Below, piece by piece: positions 42,026-51,805 of a DNA stretch of 64,000 nt. Within the stretch, counting starts at the first letter, position 1. Each line of letters opens with the position of its first letter. Below the pieces are notes generated by a model. It did not search any database and was not told where the DNA came from. It saw only the letters and a program-made list of their open reading frames with translations. The translations under genes and the position numbers were made by a program. The stretch comes from Tabrizicola aquatica (GTDB taxonomy: Bacteria > Pseudomonadota > Alphaproteobacteria > Rhodobacterales > Rhodobacteraceae): the NCBI RefSeq assembly GCF_002900975.1, contig NZ_PJON01000003.1, forward strand, positions 62,001-126,000, read 5' to 3'.

Positions 42026-44850
42026 GGCGTCTCCTCGGTGTCATAGGCCCGGCGGTTGATCTGCTCGCCGGTGCGCAGCGCCAGCCGCGACAGCGACGCC
42101 AGCGCCAGCAGGACCGCGCCCAGCACGCAGAGGAACACCCCCAGGTCGAAGATCGCTGCGGTGGCCAGCTCGAACTCTTCCAGCGGCCACAGGTTCACAT
42201 ACTCGAAGCCCGAGGTCAGGAACGGCAGCCCGAAGGCCCAGGCCCCGACACCCGCCAGGATCGAGACCAGCACACCCCAGCCGATCAGCACATGATGGTC
42301 GAACCGCTGCCGGGCATGGGTCCAGTCATAGCCCGAGGCCATGTATTGCATCAGGTAGGCGATGGCAAAGACCAGGCCCGCGACGAAACCCCCGCCGGGC
42401 AGGTTGTGGCCGCGCAGGTAGATGTAGACGCCCACCATCATCGCCATCGGCAACAAGAGCCGCGTCGCCACCACCAGCATCATCGGGTGCCGGTCGCCCG
42501 ACTCTCGCGCGCGGGGCCAGGCGGCCAGGCGCGAGGTGACGGCCGGGCTGCGCAGCAATGCCTCGGCCAGGGCAAAGATCACCAGCGCGGCAATGCCCAG
42601 CACGATGATCTCGCCAAAGGTGTCATAGCCACGGAAGTCGACGATGATCGTGTTGACCGCATTCGTCCCCCCCGCGCCGGGCTTGGACTGCGCCAGATGG
42701 AAGGCCGAGATCGGTGCAAAGGCCGCCTCGCGTGTCAGCATCGCCCAGGCCAGACCGCCAACCCCCAGCCCGGCGATCACCGCCACGCCGGCATCGCGCA
42801 GTCGCCGCCAGGCCGGGCTTTCCACCGGGGTTTCCTTGGGCAGGAAATGCAGCGCCAGCAGCATCAGAAGGATCGTCACCACCTCGACCGACAGCTGGGT
42901 CAGTGCCAGGTCGGGGGCCGAGAACAGCATGAACAGGGGCGCGATCAGCAGGCCGGTCACGCCGGTCAGGATCAGCGCCACCACCCGGTTGCGGTGCAAG
43001 ATCGGGACGGCCAGCGCCGCCACCAGCATCACCGCCCAGACCGCCACGACCACCGCGTCGGTCGGCAGCCCGACCCGCGTGCCCGCGGCATGGGTTCCGC
43101 CCAGGAAGGCCCACAACCCCGCCGCCGCGATGGCCAGCACCGCCAGCACCACCGCCCGGCCGAACCCGCCGTCGTGCAGTCCTTCGGCCCCGCCGCGCGC
43201 CAGCCGGGCCAGCCCCGCCACCACCGCATCGAACATCGGCTTCGCCTCGGGCCGCGGGACGCCGTCCCACAGGGCCCGCAGCCGGGGATAGGCACCCAGC
43301 AGCGCCAGGCCACCGCCCACCGCCGCCAGCGACATCCACAGCGCCGGGGCGTAAAGCCCGTGCCAATGGCTGATCTTCACTGCCACCGGCGCGCCCGTCA
43401 CCGCGCCCGCGGCCACGTCCACCAGCCATGCCGCCGTCAGCATCGGCGCCAGGCCGATCGCCACCACCAGCGCCGCCAGCAGCGCCGGCGCGGCCCAAAG
43501 GCCCGGACCCGGATCATGCGGCCGGTGCGGATAGTCGTCGCGCACCGGGCCCAGGAAACCATGCGCCAGGAAACGGAAGCTGTAGGCGACCGAGAACCCC
43601 GCCCCGATCGTCGCCAAGAGGCCCATCGCCCAGGGGGTCAGCCAGACGGTATGCGCGGCCTCTTCCAGCATCAGCTCCTTGGAGAGGAACCCGTTCAGCG
43701 GCGGGATGCCCGCCATCGACAGGCTGGCCAAGAGCGCGATGCCGAAGGTCACCGGCATCAGCGTCCGCAAGCCGCCCAGCCGGCGCAGGTCGCGGGTATG
43801 CGCCTCATGGTCGACGATCCCGGCCGTCATGAAAAGCGCGGCCTTGAAGGTGGCATGGTTGATGATGTGGAACACCGCCACCGTCGCCGCCGCCTTGGTG
43901 CCAAAGCCCAGAAGCATGGTGATCAGCCCCAGGTGGCTGACGGTCGAGAAGGCCAACAGCGCCTTCAGGTCGTCCTTGAAGAAGGCGATCTTCGCCGCCA
44001 TTACCATGGTGACCAGCCCGGCGGTCGAGACGATCCAGAACCACTCGGGCGTGCCGGCCAGCACCGGCCACATCCGCGCCATCAGGAAGATCCCGGCCTT
44101 CACCATGGTGGCCGAGTGCAGATAGGCCGAGACTGGCGTCGGCGCGGCCATCGCATGCGGCAGCCAGAAGTGGAACGGGAACTGCGCCGACTTGGTGAAG
44201 GCGCCCAGCAGGATCAGGATCAGCGCGGGCAGGTACCAGTCGCTGGCCTGGATCGCCTCTTTCTGCGTCAGGATCACCGTCAGGTCGTAGCTGCCGGCGA
44301 TATTGCCCAGGATCAGCATCCCGGCGATCATCGCGAGGCCCCCGCCGCCGGTGACGGCCAGCGCCATCCGCGCGCCCTGCCGCCCCTCGGGCAGGTGCTT
44401 CCAGTAGCCGATGAGCAGGAAGGACGACAGCGAGGTCAGCTCCCAGAACACCAGCAAAAGCAGGATGTTGTCGGACAGCACGATCCCCAGCATCGCCCCC
44501 TGGAACAGAAGGAGATAGGTGAAGAACTGCCCCATCGGGTCGGACTTCGCCAGGTAGAAGCGGGCGTAAAGGATGATCAGGAGTCCAATCCCCAGGATCA
44601 GGCCCGCGAACAAGAGGCCCAGCCCGTCCAGGAAGAAGGTCGCGTTCAGGCCAAGCGCGGGCAGCCAGTCGATCCGGGCCTGCACCACCTCGCCGCGCAG
44701 GACGGCGGGGGCGGCCTGGATCAGCAGGATCAGCGCCAGAAGCGAGACGGCCCCGGTGGCCAGCGCACAGGCGTTGCGGCCGAAGCGAATGGCAAGCGCG
44801 GGCAGGATCGCGCCAAGGAACGGCAGCGCCACGATAAAGGCAGGGGTCAT
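42022..44850 (-). CDS. phaAB: cation/proton antiporter fused subunits A and B
   Basis: 942 residues. A NuoL-like A portion (about 1-760) carries AMAAPTPVSAYLHSATMVKA and the following INHATFKAALFMTAGIVDHE. A C-terminal MnhB-like part (about 780-940) contains YIYLRGHNLPGGGFVAGLVF. This A/B fusion is the usual six-gene (group 2) Pha form. ATG 44850 is the start that yields the family N-terminus, though only a distant GAGG lies upstream; a longer in-frame extension is not convincing. It heads a complete phaAB-C-D-E-F-G operon. Confidence 0.92.
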   Translation of the reverse strand: MTPAFIVALPFLGAILPALAIRFGRNACALATGAVSLLALILLIQAAPAVLRGEVVQARIDWLPALGLNATFFLDGLGLLFAGLILGIGLLIILYARFYLAKSDPMGQFFTYLLLFQGAMLGIVLSDNILLLLVFWELTSLSSFLLIGYWKHLPEGRQGARMALAVTGGGGLAMIAGMLILGNIAGSYDLTVILTQKEAIQASDWYLPALILILLGAFTKSAQFPFHFWLPHAMAAPTPVSAYLHSATMVKAGIFLMARMWPVLAGTPEWFWIVSTAGLVTMVMAAKIAFFKDDLKALLAFSTVSHLGLITMLLGFGTKAAATVAVFHIINHATFKAALFMTAGIVDHEAHTRDLRRLGGLRTLMPVTFGIALLASLSMAGIPPLNGFLSKELMLEEAAHTVWLTPWAMGLLATIGAGFSVAYSFRFLAHGFLGPVRDDYPHRPHDPGPGLWAAPALLAALVVAIGLAPMLTAAWLVDVAAGAVTGAPVAVKISHWHGLYAPALWMSLAAVGGGLALLGAYPRLRALWDGVPRPEAKPMFDAVVAGLARLARGGAEGLHDGGFGRAVVLAVLAIAAAGLWAFLGGTHAAGTRVGLPTDAVVVAVWAVMLVAALAVPILHRNRVVALILTGVTGLLIAPLFMLFSAPDLALTQLSVEVVTILLMLLALHFLPKETPVESPAWRRLRDAGVAVIAGLGVGGLAWAMLTREAAFAPISAFHLAQSKPGAGGTNAVNTIIVDFRGYDTFGEIIVLGIAALVIFALAEALLRSPAVTSRLAAWPRARESGDRHPMMLVVATRLLLPMAMMVGVYIYLRGHNLPGGGFVAGLVFAIAYLMQYMASGYDWTHARQRFDHHVLIGWGVLVSILAGVGAWAFGLPFLTSGFEYVNLWPLEEFELATAAIFDLGVFLCVLGAVLLALASLSRLALRTGEQINRRAYDTEETP

Positions 44851-45162
44851 TCGGGCGTCGTCCTCGTCGTGGCGGCGTGTCTTCTGCGTGCGGTCGCGTC
44901 GCGGCGGGTTGTCGCCGATCTTGTCGCTCGGCCCGGCGGATTCAAGGGCTTTCGGTGGGCTTGCAGGATTTTTCCCGACGGGTGTGCCGTCCTTGGGGGC
45001 ATCGAGCCCCCGCGGACGGCGCTGCCGCCGACCCGGGCGCAGCCTTGCGGTGCTGGGGGGAACGGATGCCGCAGCGGCAAACGCCGCGCGTCGCACCAGA
45101 ACAGACTGCGGCCAGAGGCCGCAGCTCTGAACACCGGCGGCATGGGTTGCCGCCGGGAAGGG
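44851..45162. other. intergenic region upstream of pha, with hairpin repeat R2 copy 2
   Basis: 312 bases with no credible gene; the open frames in it are GC artefacts. Bases 44992-45025 hold CTTGGGGGCATCGAGCCCCC followed by GCGGACGGCGCTGCC, a second copy of the repeat at 32501. The stem is GGGGGC/GCCCCC. The region separates frcA (ending at 45163) from phaAB, so it probably contains the pha promoter, but I could not place -35/-10 boxes. Confidence 0.6.
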
Positions 45163-45939
45163 TCAGGCGACCTCGGCCACGCCTTCGGGAACCTTTGCGC
45201 CGGTCATGAAGGCCACGGCGTCGGACATGCTGTAGTCCGATGGCTTGATCACGCACAGCCGGCGGCCCAGACGGTGAATGTGGATGCGGTCGGCGATCTC
45301 GAACACATGGGGCATGTTGTGGCTGATCAGGATGATCGGGATGCCCCGGTTCTTCACATCGCGGATCAGCTCCAGCACGCGGCGGCTTTCCTTGACCCCC
45401 AGCGCAGCCGTGGGTTCGTCCAGGATCACCACCTTGGACCCGAAGGCGGCGGCGCGGGCCACGGCCACGCCCTGACGCTGGCCACCCGAGAGGGTTTCCA
45501 CCGCCTGATTGATGTTCTGGATGGTCATCAACCCCAGCTCGTTCAGCTTTTCCCGCGCGAAGGCCTGCATCTTCGGCCGGTCAAGCTGGCGGAACACCGA
45601 CCCCATGATGCCAGGTTTGCGAACCTCGCGGCCCATGAACATGTTGTCGGCGATGGACAGCGCCGGCGACATGGCGAGGGTCTGGTACACCGTCTCGATC
45701 CCGGCGTTGCGCGCCTCGATGGGGGTGCGGAACTGGATCGGCTTGCCCTCCAGTCGAATCTCGCCCTCGTCGGGGATCACCGCGCCCGAGATCGCCTTGA
45801 TCAGCGTCGATTTGCCCGCGCCGTTGTCGCCGATGACGGCAAGGATCTCGCCCGGCATCAGCTCGAAGTCGCAGTTGTCCAGCGCGGTGACCTTGCCATA
45901 GCGCTTTACCAGCCCGCGTGCGGTCAGAATGGGTTCCAT
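45163..45939 (-). CDS. frcA: sugar ABC transporter ATP-binding protein (FrcA-like)
   Basis: 258 residues, a single nucleotide-binding domain, as in the fructose importer FrcA rather than the double-domain RbsA. Walker A is GDNGAGKST (about 37-45), the signature LSGGQRQGVAVARA, and Walker B VVILDEPTAALG; SHNMPHVFEIADRI holds the H-loop. GGGAGG before ATG 45939 sets the start. It energises uptake with the permease and binding protein encoded upstream in the run. Confidence 0.9.
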   Translation of the reverse strand: MEPILTARGLVKRYGKVTALDNCDFELMPGEILAVIGDNGAGKSTLIKAISGAVIPDEGEIRLEGKPIQFRTPIEARNAGIETVYQTLAMSPALSIADNMFMGREVRKPGIMGSVFRQLDRPKMQAFAREKLNELGLMTIQNINQAVETLSGGQRQGVAVARAAAFGSKVVILDEPTAALGVKESRRVLELIRDVKNRGIPIILISHNMPHVFEIADRIHIHRLGRRLCVIKPSDYSMSDAVAFMTGAKVPEGVAEVA

Positions 45940-45950
45940 GATGTCCTCCC

Positions 45951-47030
45951 TTACGCCGATACCTTGCGGATCCACTGGTCGACTGCGACAGCGGCGATGA
46001 TCAGCACGCCGGTCAGCAGAACCTTCCATTGCGGGTCTGCGTTCATCATGTTCAGGCCCATCGACATGATGCCGACGATCAGCGTCCCGAACAGAACCCC
46101 CAGGATCGACCCCCTCCCGCCGAACAGCGAGATGCCCCCGATCACGGTCGCGGTAATGGCCTGCAGGTTGAAATCGGTCACCACGGTCGATGGCGAGATC
46201 GAGCCGTTCCGCCCGATGGAGACCCAGGCGGCAAGGCCCGCGATCACCCCGGCCAGGGTGTAGACCCCGATCAACACCTTGCTGGTGCTAATGCCGGCCA
46301 GCTCGGCGGCATCGGGGTCGTCGCCCACGGCATAGATGTGGCGGCCAAAGGCGGTGTGGTTCAGCATGAACCACAGCGCGATATAAAGCGCGATCATCGC
46401 GACGACGCCATAGGTCACGACGGCGGGGCCAACGCGGAAGTTCTGCCCAAAGACGTGCAGAAGCTGGGTCTGGGCGGTCAGGTCCGCCTCGCGCATCGTC
46501 GCGTTTTCGGAATAGATCAGGCAGATCGCCATGATGATGTTCCAGGTGCCCAGCGTCACGATGAAGGGCGGCAGCTTAAGGCGCGCGACCAGGTTGCCGT
46601 TCACGAAGCCCCAGAAGGCGGCGACCACGAAGCCTGCCAGCAGCGCCAGCACCGCAGGCATCGCGAAATCGCCGGGCGAGCCGTCGGTCAGGACAAGATT
46701 GCCCATGATGACGAAGGAAAAGACCATGATCACGCCGATGGCCAGGTCGATGCCCGCCGTCAGCACCACCAGCGTCTGCGCGGCGGCCAGGATGCCGACG
46801 ACGGCGACCTGCTGCATGACCAGCGTCAGCGTATAGGCGCTGAAGAACCTGTCTCCCGCGAAGATGCCGAAAAAGGCGATCAGCCCGATCAGCACGATCA
46901 GCGGCACCAGCGCCGGGTTGCCGTGCAGAAGATGCTGCAACCGCGCCAGCGGCGACCTGCGCTCCTCGAACTGCGCGACGTTCTGATCGGCGTCCTTCGT
47001 GGCGCTTTCAAATTCCTGCGCTTGGGTCAT
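45951..47030 (-). CDS. frcC: sugar ABC transporter permease (FrcC-like)
   Basis: 359 residues, about eight to ten membrane helices of the BPD_transp_2/ribose-type permease family. Landmarks include VVGILAAAQTLVVLTAGIDL, GNLVARLKLPPFIVTLGTWN, YAVGDDPDAAELAGISTSKV and GGISLFGGRGSILGVLFGTL. It lies between frcB and frcA in the run. The substrate is named fructose by similarity of the three-gene set and its single-domain ATPase; other sugars are possible. Confidence 0.9.
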   Translation of the reverse strand: MTQAQEFESATKDADQNVAQFEERRSPLARLQHLLHGNPALVPLIVLIGLIAFFGIFAGDRFFSAYTLTLVMQQVAVVGILAAAQTLVVLTAGIDLAIGVIMVFSFVIMGNLVLTDGSPGDFAMPAVLALLAGFVVAAFWGFVNGNLVARLKLPPFIVTLGTWNIIMAICLIYSENATMREADLTAQTQLLHVFGQNFRVGPAVVTYGVVAMIALYIALWFMLNHTAFGRHIYAVGDDPDAAELAGISTSKVLIGVYTLAGVIAGLAAWVSIGRNGSISPSTVVTDFNLQAITATVIGGISLFGGRGSILGVLFGTLIVGIMSMGLNMMNADPQWKVLLTGVLIIAAVAVDQWIRKVSA

Positions 47031-47088
47031 GCCCCTGGTCCCCTCCCCATTGGTCCGGTTGATCCTGCCTCAACCTGCGGCTTGAAGA

Positions 47089-47111
47089 AAGGGCGGCACG
47101 CGGCCGCCCTT
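47089..47111 (-). terminator. intercistronic stem between frcB and frcC
   Basis: AAGGGCGGC (47089-47097) pairs with GCCGCCCTT (47103-47111); on the minus strand it is followed by TCTTC. Such stems after binding-protein genes commonly stop part of the transcription and protect the upstream message, so FrcB would be made in excess over FrcC and FrcA. Confidence 0.6.
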
Positions 47112-47152
47112 CCCGGTCCCACCGTCACCGGCGGGTCATGCCGTTGCCGGTC

Positions 47153-48175
47153 TCAGCCCCAGCAAAGCTCGGTGCCCTTGGTGGTGTCGATCGAGGTCAC
47201 GCCCTCGGCCGGCTTGTCGGTCACCAGCGCCACGCCGGTGTCGAAGAAGTCCTTGCCCTCGGTCGGCGCGGGCTTGGAGCCGTCAGCGGCGAACTTGGCA
47301 ATGGCTTCCACGCCCAGGGCAGCCATCTGCAGCGGGTACTGCTGCGACGTCGCACCGATCACGCCATCCTTGACCGAGGCCACACCCGGGCAGCCGCCGT
47401 CGACCGAAACGATCAGGACCTGGCTTTCCATGCCGACAGCCTTCAGCGCCTGATAGGCACCCACGGCGGCGGGCTCGTTGATGGTGTGGACGACGTTGAT
47501 GCCGGGATCCTTCTGCAGAAGGTTCTCCATCGCCTTGCGGCCGCCTTCTTCGTTGCCGTTGGTCACGTCATGGCCGACGATGCGCGCGTCATCCTCGTCG
47601 CCGATGTCGGCGGGGTCCTTCACGTCGATCCCGAAGCCCATCATGAAGCCCTGGTTGCGCAGGACGTCGACGGTCGGCTCGGACGGGGTCAGGTTCAGGA
47701 AGGCGATCTTGGCGTTGGCAGCTTCCGCCCCCAGCGTCGCGGCAGCCCAGGCGCCGATCAGGCGGCCGGCTTCCAGGTTGTCGGTCGCGAAGGTCGCGTC
47801 GGCGGCGTCTGCCGGATCAAGCGGGGTGTCCAGCGCGATGACCAGAAGGCCGGCTTCACGGGCCTTGGCCAGCGGGCCGGTGATGGCCTTGGTGTCCGAC
47901 GCGGCGATCAGGATGCCCTTGGCACCGTCCGCGATGCAGCTTTCGACCGCAGCGACCTGGCTGTCATGGTCGCCGTCAACCTTGCCGGCATAGGACTTCA
48001 GCGTGATGCCCAGTTCGGCAGCCTTGGCTTCCGCGCCTTCCTTCATCTTCACGAAGAAGGGGTTGGTGTCGGTCTTGGTGATCAGGCAGGCCGAGACGCC
48101 GTCCTGCGCCGAGGCGACGCCGGTCATCAGGGCAAGCGCGCCTGCGCCCAGCAGGGCTTTGGTGATGGATTTCAT
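47153..48175 (-). CDS. frcB: sugar ABC transporter substrate-binding protein (FrcB-like)
   Basis: 340 residues. A signal peptide (ending TGVASAQ) is followed by a periplasmic-binding-protein type 1 fold (ribose/fructose group): [40 protein letters not shown] and [24 protein letters not shown] lies just before ATG 48175. It captures the sugar in the periplasm and delivers it to FrcC. It is divergent from the ROK regulator, with a shared AT-rich palindrome between them. Confidence 0.9.
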   Translation of the reverse strand: MKSITKALLGAGALALMTGVASAQDGVSACLITKTDTNPFFVKMKEGAEAKAAELGITLKSYAGKVDGDHDSQVAAVESCIADGAKGILIAASDTKAITGPLAKAREAGLLVIALDTPLDPADAADATFATDNLEAGRLIGAWAAATLGAEAANAKIAFLNLTPSEPTVDVLRNQGFMMGFGIDVKDPADIGDEDDARIVGHDVTNGNEEGGRKAMENLLQKDPGINVVHTINEPAAVGAYQALKAVGMESQVLIVSVDGGCPGVASVKDGVIGATSQQYPLQMAALGVEAIAKFAADGSKPAPTEGKDFFDTGVALVTDKPAEGVTSIDTTKGTELCWG

Positions 48176-48288
48176 GTGGTTCCTCCCATTGGGCCGGGGT
48201 GCGGCTTCGCCCCCGGCATCGCGTTCGTGGTCAGCCGGGTTTCCCCTGCGCCGCAACCAGAAAACCTGATTCCCGACCTTGCGTCAAG

Positions 48289-48314
48289 ATAATTAAATCA
48301 CTCTGATTTATTAT
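48289..48314. promoter_or_regulatory. AT-rich operator-like palindrome between frcB and the ROK gene
   Basis: The core AAATCA-CTC-TGATTT (48295-48309) extends outward as ATAAT...TTAT, an imperfect palindrome with one extra base on the left. It contrasts with the GC-rich surroundings and resembles AT-rich sites used by ROK regulators. TTGACA (48314-48319) overlaps its right edge facing the ROK gene. TTGACG (minus strand, 48286-48281) with TTTTCT 17 bases on may be the frcB promoter. It could thus control both directions. Confidence 0.6.
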
Positions 48315-48373
48315 TGACAGAAGGCCGCCTTCCCTCGCACTCTGCTGCAAATCCAGGCAGCCAGGACCGTGAC

Positions 48374-49600
48374 GTGCGGCTTTATCTCGACCCAGCCAGC
48401 GACTTGCGACCTGCCCCGGATCCTGCCGGGTTGCGGGGATCGAACCAGTCGGGGATGCGGGCCTGGAACGAACGGCTCGTCCTTAGTCTGGTGCGTCAGC
48501 ATGGGGCGCTGGCGAAATCCGACATCGCCCGGATGACCGGGCTTTCGGCGCAAACCGTCAGCGTCATCATGCGTGCGCTGGAACAGGACGGGCTTCTCCT
48601 GCGGGGCGAACCGATCCGTGGTCGCATCGGCCAGCCCTCGGTGCCGATGTCGCTCAATGCCGATGGGGCCTTCTTCTTCGGGCTGAAGATCGGGCGACGG
48701 TCAGCCGACCTCGCACTGGTCGATTTCCTGGGCCGGGTGCGCGGCGCGCGCCGCCGCATCTATCGCTATCCGACGCCCGACACCGTGGTCGCCTTCGTGG
48801 CCGAGGCGCTGCCGGCGCTGCTGGCCGGCTTGCCCCCCGCGCTGCGCGAGCGGGTCGGCGGGATGGGCGTGGCAATGCCGTTCCAGCTTTGGTCCTGGGT
48901 CGATTACATCGGCGCGCCGCAGGCCGAGATGGACGCCTGGCGTCACCGCGACATGCAGGCCGAGCTGTCGGCACTGGCCGGGATGCCGGTCCATCTGCAG
49001 AACGACGCCACCGCCGCCTGCGGCGCCGAACTGGTGTTCGGCACGGGCGAGCGGCCCAAGGACTTTCTCTATTTCTACTTCGGCTACTTCATCGGTGGCG
49101 GTCTGGTGCTGAACGGCCAGCTGTTCACCGGGCAGTTCGGCAATGCCGCCGGTGTCGGGCCGATGCCGGTGCCGGGGCCGGACGGTCGGATGCGGCGGCT
49201 GATGACGGTCGCCTCGCTGTCGGTTCTTGCCGACGCGGTGGATGCGGCGGGCGGCCAGTCTGACCAGTTGTGGGAAAGCCCCGACCGCTGGGACCTGCCC
49301 GAAGCGGTGCTGGACACCTGGATGACCGATGCCGCCGAGGGGCTGGCCAGCGCGATCCTCAGCGCCGCGACCCTTTTGGAAATGCAGGCCGTGCTGATCG
49401 ACGGCTGGATGCCCCCCAGCGTCCGGGCCGAGGTCACCCGCCGCACCGAGGCAGCGTTGTACCGTCTGGACCTGTCGGGGATCGAGCCGCCGGCGATCCG
49501 GCAGGGCACCGTCGGCGCCGAGGCCCGCGCCCTAGGGGCCGCCGCGATCCCCCTGTCGCAACGCTATCTGATCGAGCAGAACCCGATCCGCGAAAGCTGA
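48374..49600 (+). CDS. ROK family transcriptional regulator of the frc transporter
   Basis: 408 residues. An N-terminal winged helix-turn-helix (ALAKSDIARMTGLSAQTVSV) is followed by a ROK domain (GVAMPFQLWSWVDYIGAP, LQNDATAACGAELVFGTGE). The ROK zinc-binding cysteines and the ATP-binding DxGGT are absent, so it is a regulator, not a sugar kinase. GTG 48374 is taken as the start because AGGA lies upstream; earlier frames start from weak TTG codons. Divergent from frcBCA, it probably represses it until sugar binds (inference from family and position). Confidence 0.87.
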   Translation: MRLYLDPASDLRPAPDPAGLRGSNQSGMRAWNERLVLSLVRQHGALAKSDIARMTGLSAQTVSVIMRALEQDGLLLRGEPIRGRIGQPSVPMSLNADGAFFFGLKIGRRSADLALVDFLGRVRGARRRIYRYPTPDTVVAFVAEALPALLAGLPPALRERVGGMGVAMPFQLWSWVDYIGAPQAEMDAWRHRDMQAELSALAGMPVHLQNDATAACGAELVFGTGERPKDFLYFYFGYFIGGGLVLNGQLFTGQFGNAAGVGPMPVPGPDGRMRRLMTVASLSVLADAVDAAGGQSDQLWESPDRWDLPEAVLDTWMTDAAEGLASAILSAATLLEMQAVLIDGWMPPSVRAEVTRRTEAALYRLDLSGIEPPAIRQGTVGAEARALGAAAIPLSQRYLIEQNPIRES

Positions 49601-50029
49601 CCCCGCACCGGTCCTCCGCCCGGTTTGCCCCGGTCGCCCGTCGATGACTTCGTCACTCCTCGCAGGAGCTGCTCTCCGACGAGGAGACGAAGTCGAACGA
49701 GGAGGCTCCGTCAGTCCAGGAAGGCGCGGAAAGCTGCGGCGTCACGTCGCCATCAAATCGCCCGGAATCCAGCGCCAGCTTGCGCCCTAACGGCCCGATG
49801 CCCCGGACCGTTGCAAACGCGATCCCGCCCGAAACGGCCCCGTAGACCGGGCTTCAGAGCGGCTCCTCCTCAGCCCGCAATGAGCCTTGCCAATCTCCCC
49901 GACCCAGTTCGCAAAAGCGGCTGATCGGCCAGACATCTGGCCGCGAAACATCCCTAACGCATTCCTAACGCTTGCCGGCAAGCCCTTGATTCCAATGGAC
50001 CGGAGTCCCTTGTCCAGCGTGGACAGCCC
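49601..50029. other. 429-base non-coding region with repeat R1 copy 2 and a 74-bp element
   Basis: No convincing gene. Repeat R1 copy 2 is at 49640-49663 and forms part of a long stem: GACTTCG (49646-49652) and CTCCTCG pair with CGAGGAG and CGAAGTC (up to 49694). A palindrome GGCCAGA-CA-TCTGGCC lies at 49927-49942. A 74-bp element (49952-50025) follows, described separately. Bases 49695-49926 show nothing I could interpret. Confidence 0.55.
49952..50025 (-). repeat. 74-bp block-conserved element, copy A (3' flank of ade)
   Basis: Read on the minus strand: TGTCCACGCTGGACA, 16 variable bases, TGGAATCAAGGG, 11 bases, GCGTTA, 8 bases, TTAGGG. Copy B at 52723-52796 has the same blocks at identical spacing and opposite orientation. 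The first block is a palindrome (TGTCCA/TGGACA). It begins four bases past the adenine-deaminase stop. It may be a transcript-end or protein-binding element. Confidence 0.75.
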
Positions 50030-51730
50030 TCACGGGATCACCTCGAAGCGGTCCACATCGACCATCCCCATATCGGTGATCTTCAGATGCGGGATCACCG
50101 GCAGGGCCAGGAAAGCCAGCTGCAGGAACGGCTCCTCCAGCGTGACCCCCAGGGACCGCGCCGCCGCCCGCAGGGCCACCAGCCCCTCCCGCACCTCCTC
50201 GAAGGTTCCCAGGCTCATCAACCCCGCCACCGGCAGCGGCAGCTCGGCCAGCACCCGCCCGCCCTCGACGACGACGAAGCCGCCCTCGATCTCGCTCAGC
50301 CGGGTCGCCGCCAGCGCCATGTCCCCATACTCCGCCCCCACGACGGCGATGTTGTGGTGGTCGTGGCAGACCGTGGACCCGATGGCCCCCCTCGTCAGCC
50401 CGAACCCCTTCACGAACCCCGTCGCCCGGTTCCCGTTCACCCCGTGCCTCTCGATCACGGCGATCTTCACCAGGTCGCGGGACAGATCCGGCCGCTTGTC
50501 CCCGTCCTGTGGGGCGATATCGAAGGTCAGGTGTTCAGTGATGATCTTGCCCGGCAGGATACCGATCACCGGCGTCTCCACCCGATTGCCGCCGGTGCGG
50601 AAATCCTCGGCCCGGATCGGAGGTGCCTTCACCGAATGCCGCGCCACCGGCGGCGTCACCCCCCGCGCCGCAAAGGCCGCCGCGTCCGCCACCACGCCGC
50701 CCGCCAGTACCAGGTTGGCGTGGCAGCCCTCCAGACTGTCGATCACCACGATATCCGCCCGCTTACCCGGCGCGATCAGCCCGCGGTCCTTCAGCCCGAA
50801 CGCCTCTGCCGCCGAAAGGCTGGCCGCCCGATAGACCGCCAGCGGCGGCGCGCCCAGTTCGATCGCGGTGCGGATCATGTAGTCGAGATGCCCATGCTCG
50901 GCGATGTCCAGCGGGTTGCGGTCGTCGGTGCAGAAGGCAAGGTAGGGCGAGAACCGTTCCGTCAGCAGCCCCGCCAGCGCGTGCAGGTCCTTTGAAACCG
51001 ACCCTTCGCGGATCAGCACCCGCATCCCCTTGCGCAGCTTCTCCAGCCCCTCGTCATAAGTTGTCGCCTCATGCTCGGTCCTGATCCCGGCCGAGATATA
51101 ACCGTTCAGATCGTTCCCCCGCAGCAGGGGGGCATGGCCATCGATATGGCGGCCCTGGAAGGCCTGCAGCTTCTCCAGGCAGCCTGCGTCCTTCATCAGC
51201 ACGCCGGGATAGTTCATGAATTCGGCCAGCCCGATGACCTTCGGATGGTCCATGAACGGCACCAGATCGGCAGCCACCAGCTGCGCGCCCGTCGTTTCCA
51301 TATGGGTCGAGGGCACGCAGGAGGACAGCTGCACCCGCAGGTCCATCACCAGCTGCGCGGCCGAGTCGAGGAAGAACCGGATGCCGGTCATCCCGCAGAC
51401 ATTCGCGATCTCATGCGGGTCGCAGATCGCCGTCGTCACCCCGCGCCGGGTGACGCAGCGGTCGAACTCATGCGGGGTGACCAGCGAGCTTTCCACATGC
51501 AGGTGCGTGTCGATGAAGCCGGGGACCAGGATGCGGCCCGCGACGTCGATCTCCCTCTGGCCCTGATAGCTACCAAAGACCCCCACGATCGTGTCGCCGC
51601 AGATCGCGACGTCGGTTTCCACCAGGTCTCCGGTGACCAGGTCGAAGACCCGGCCCCCCTTCAGCACCAGATCGGCCGGCACCAGACCCCGGCCCTGATC
51701 AATTCTGTCGGCAAGCGGCGCTTTCGGCAT
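50030..51730 (-). CDS. ade: adenine deaminase
   Basis: 566 residues of the amidohydrolase-type adenine deaminase, converting adenine to hypoxanthine. The metal-binding [15 protein letters not shown] opens the barrel. [27 protein letters not shown] and [20 protein letters not shown] follow, and a C-terminal domain includes [12 protein letters not shown]. Length fits the family. AAAGGAG precedes ATG 51730, deciding the start. It is divergent from an EamA-type transporter that may carry a related base or metabolite (inference). Confidence 0.92.
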   Translation of the reverse strand: MPKAPLADRIDQGRGLVPADLVLKGGRVFDLVTGDLVETDVAICGDTIVGVFGSYQGQREIDVAGRILVPGFIDTHLHVESSLVTPHEFDRCVTRRGVTTAICDPHEIANVCGMTGIRFFLDSAAQLVMDLRVQLSSCVPSTHMETTGAQLVAADLVPFMDHPKVIGLAEFMNYPGVLMKDAGCLEKLQAFQGRHIDGHAPLLRGNDLNGYISAGIRTEHEATTYDEGLEKLRKGMRVLIREGSVSKDLHALAGLLTERFSPYLAFCTDDRNPLDIAEHGHLDYMIRTAIELGAPPLAVYRAASLSAAEAFGLKDRGLIAPGKRADIVVIDSLEGCHANLVLAGGVVADAAAFAARGVTPPVARHSVKAPPIRAEDFRTGGNRVETPVIGILPGKIITEHLTFDIAPQDGDKRPDLSRDLVKIAVIERHGVNGNRATGFVKGFGLTRGAIGSTVCHDHHNIAVVGAEYGDMALAATRLSEIEGGFVVVEGGRVLAELPLPVAGLMSLGTFEEVREGLVALRAAARSLGVTLEEPFLQLAFLALPVIPHLKITDMGMVDVDRFEVIP

Positions 51731-51805
51731 GGCATTCTCCTTTCCGATCAGGGAACCTGAAAGCCGATGCGGCGTCCAGAGGCCGCGGCTTTTGCGGACC
51801 CGAAC

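Noticed and set aside
44877-45209. Open frames upstream of pha, some encoding LGGIEPPR-like peptides
   Set aside because: The peptide similarity to bases near 32501 comes from the shared DNA repeat, not from a gene.
42292-46263. 1323-residue plus-strand frame opposite phaAB and frcA
   Set aside because: Arg/His/Gln-rich antisense artefact of GC-rich third positions; the pha and frc genes on the other strand are well supported.
49625-49924. 99-residue frame in the region after the ROK gene
   Set aside because: Passes through repeat R1 and its hairpin; basic low-complexity product, no ribosome site.
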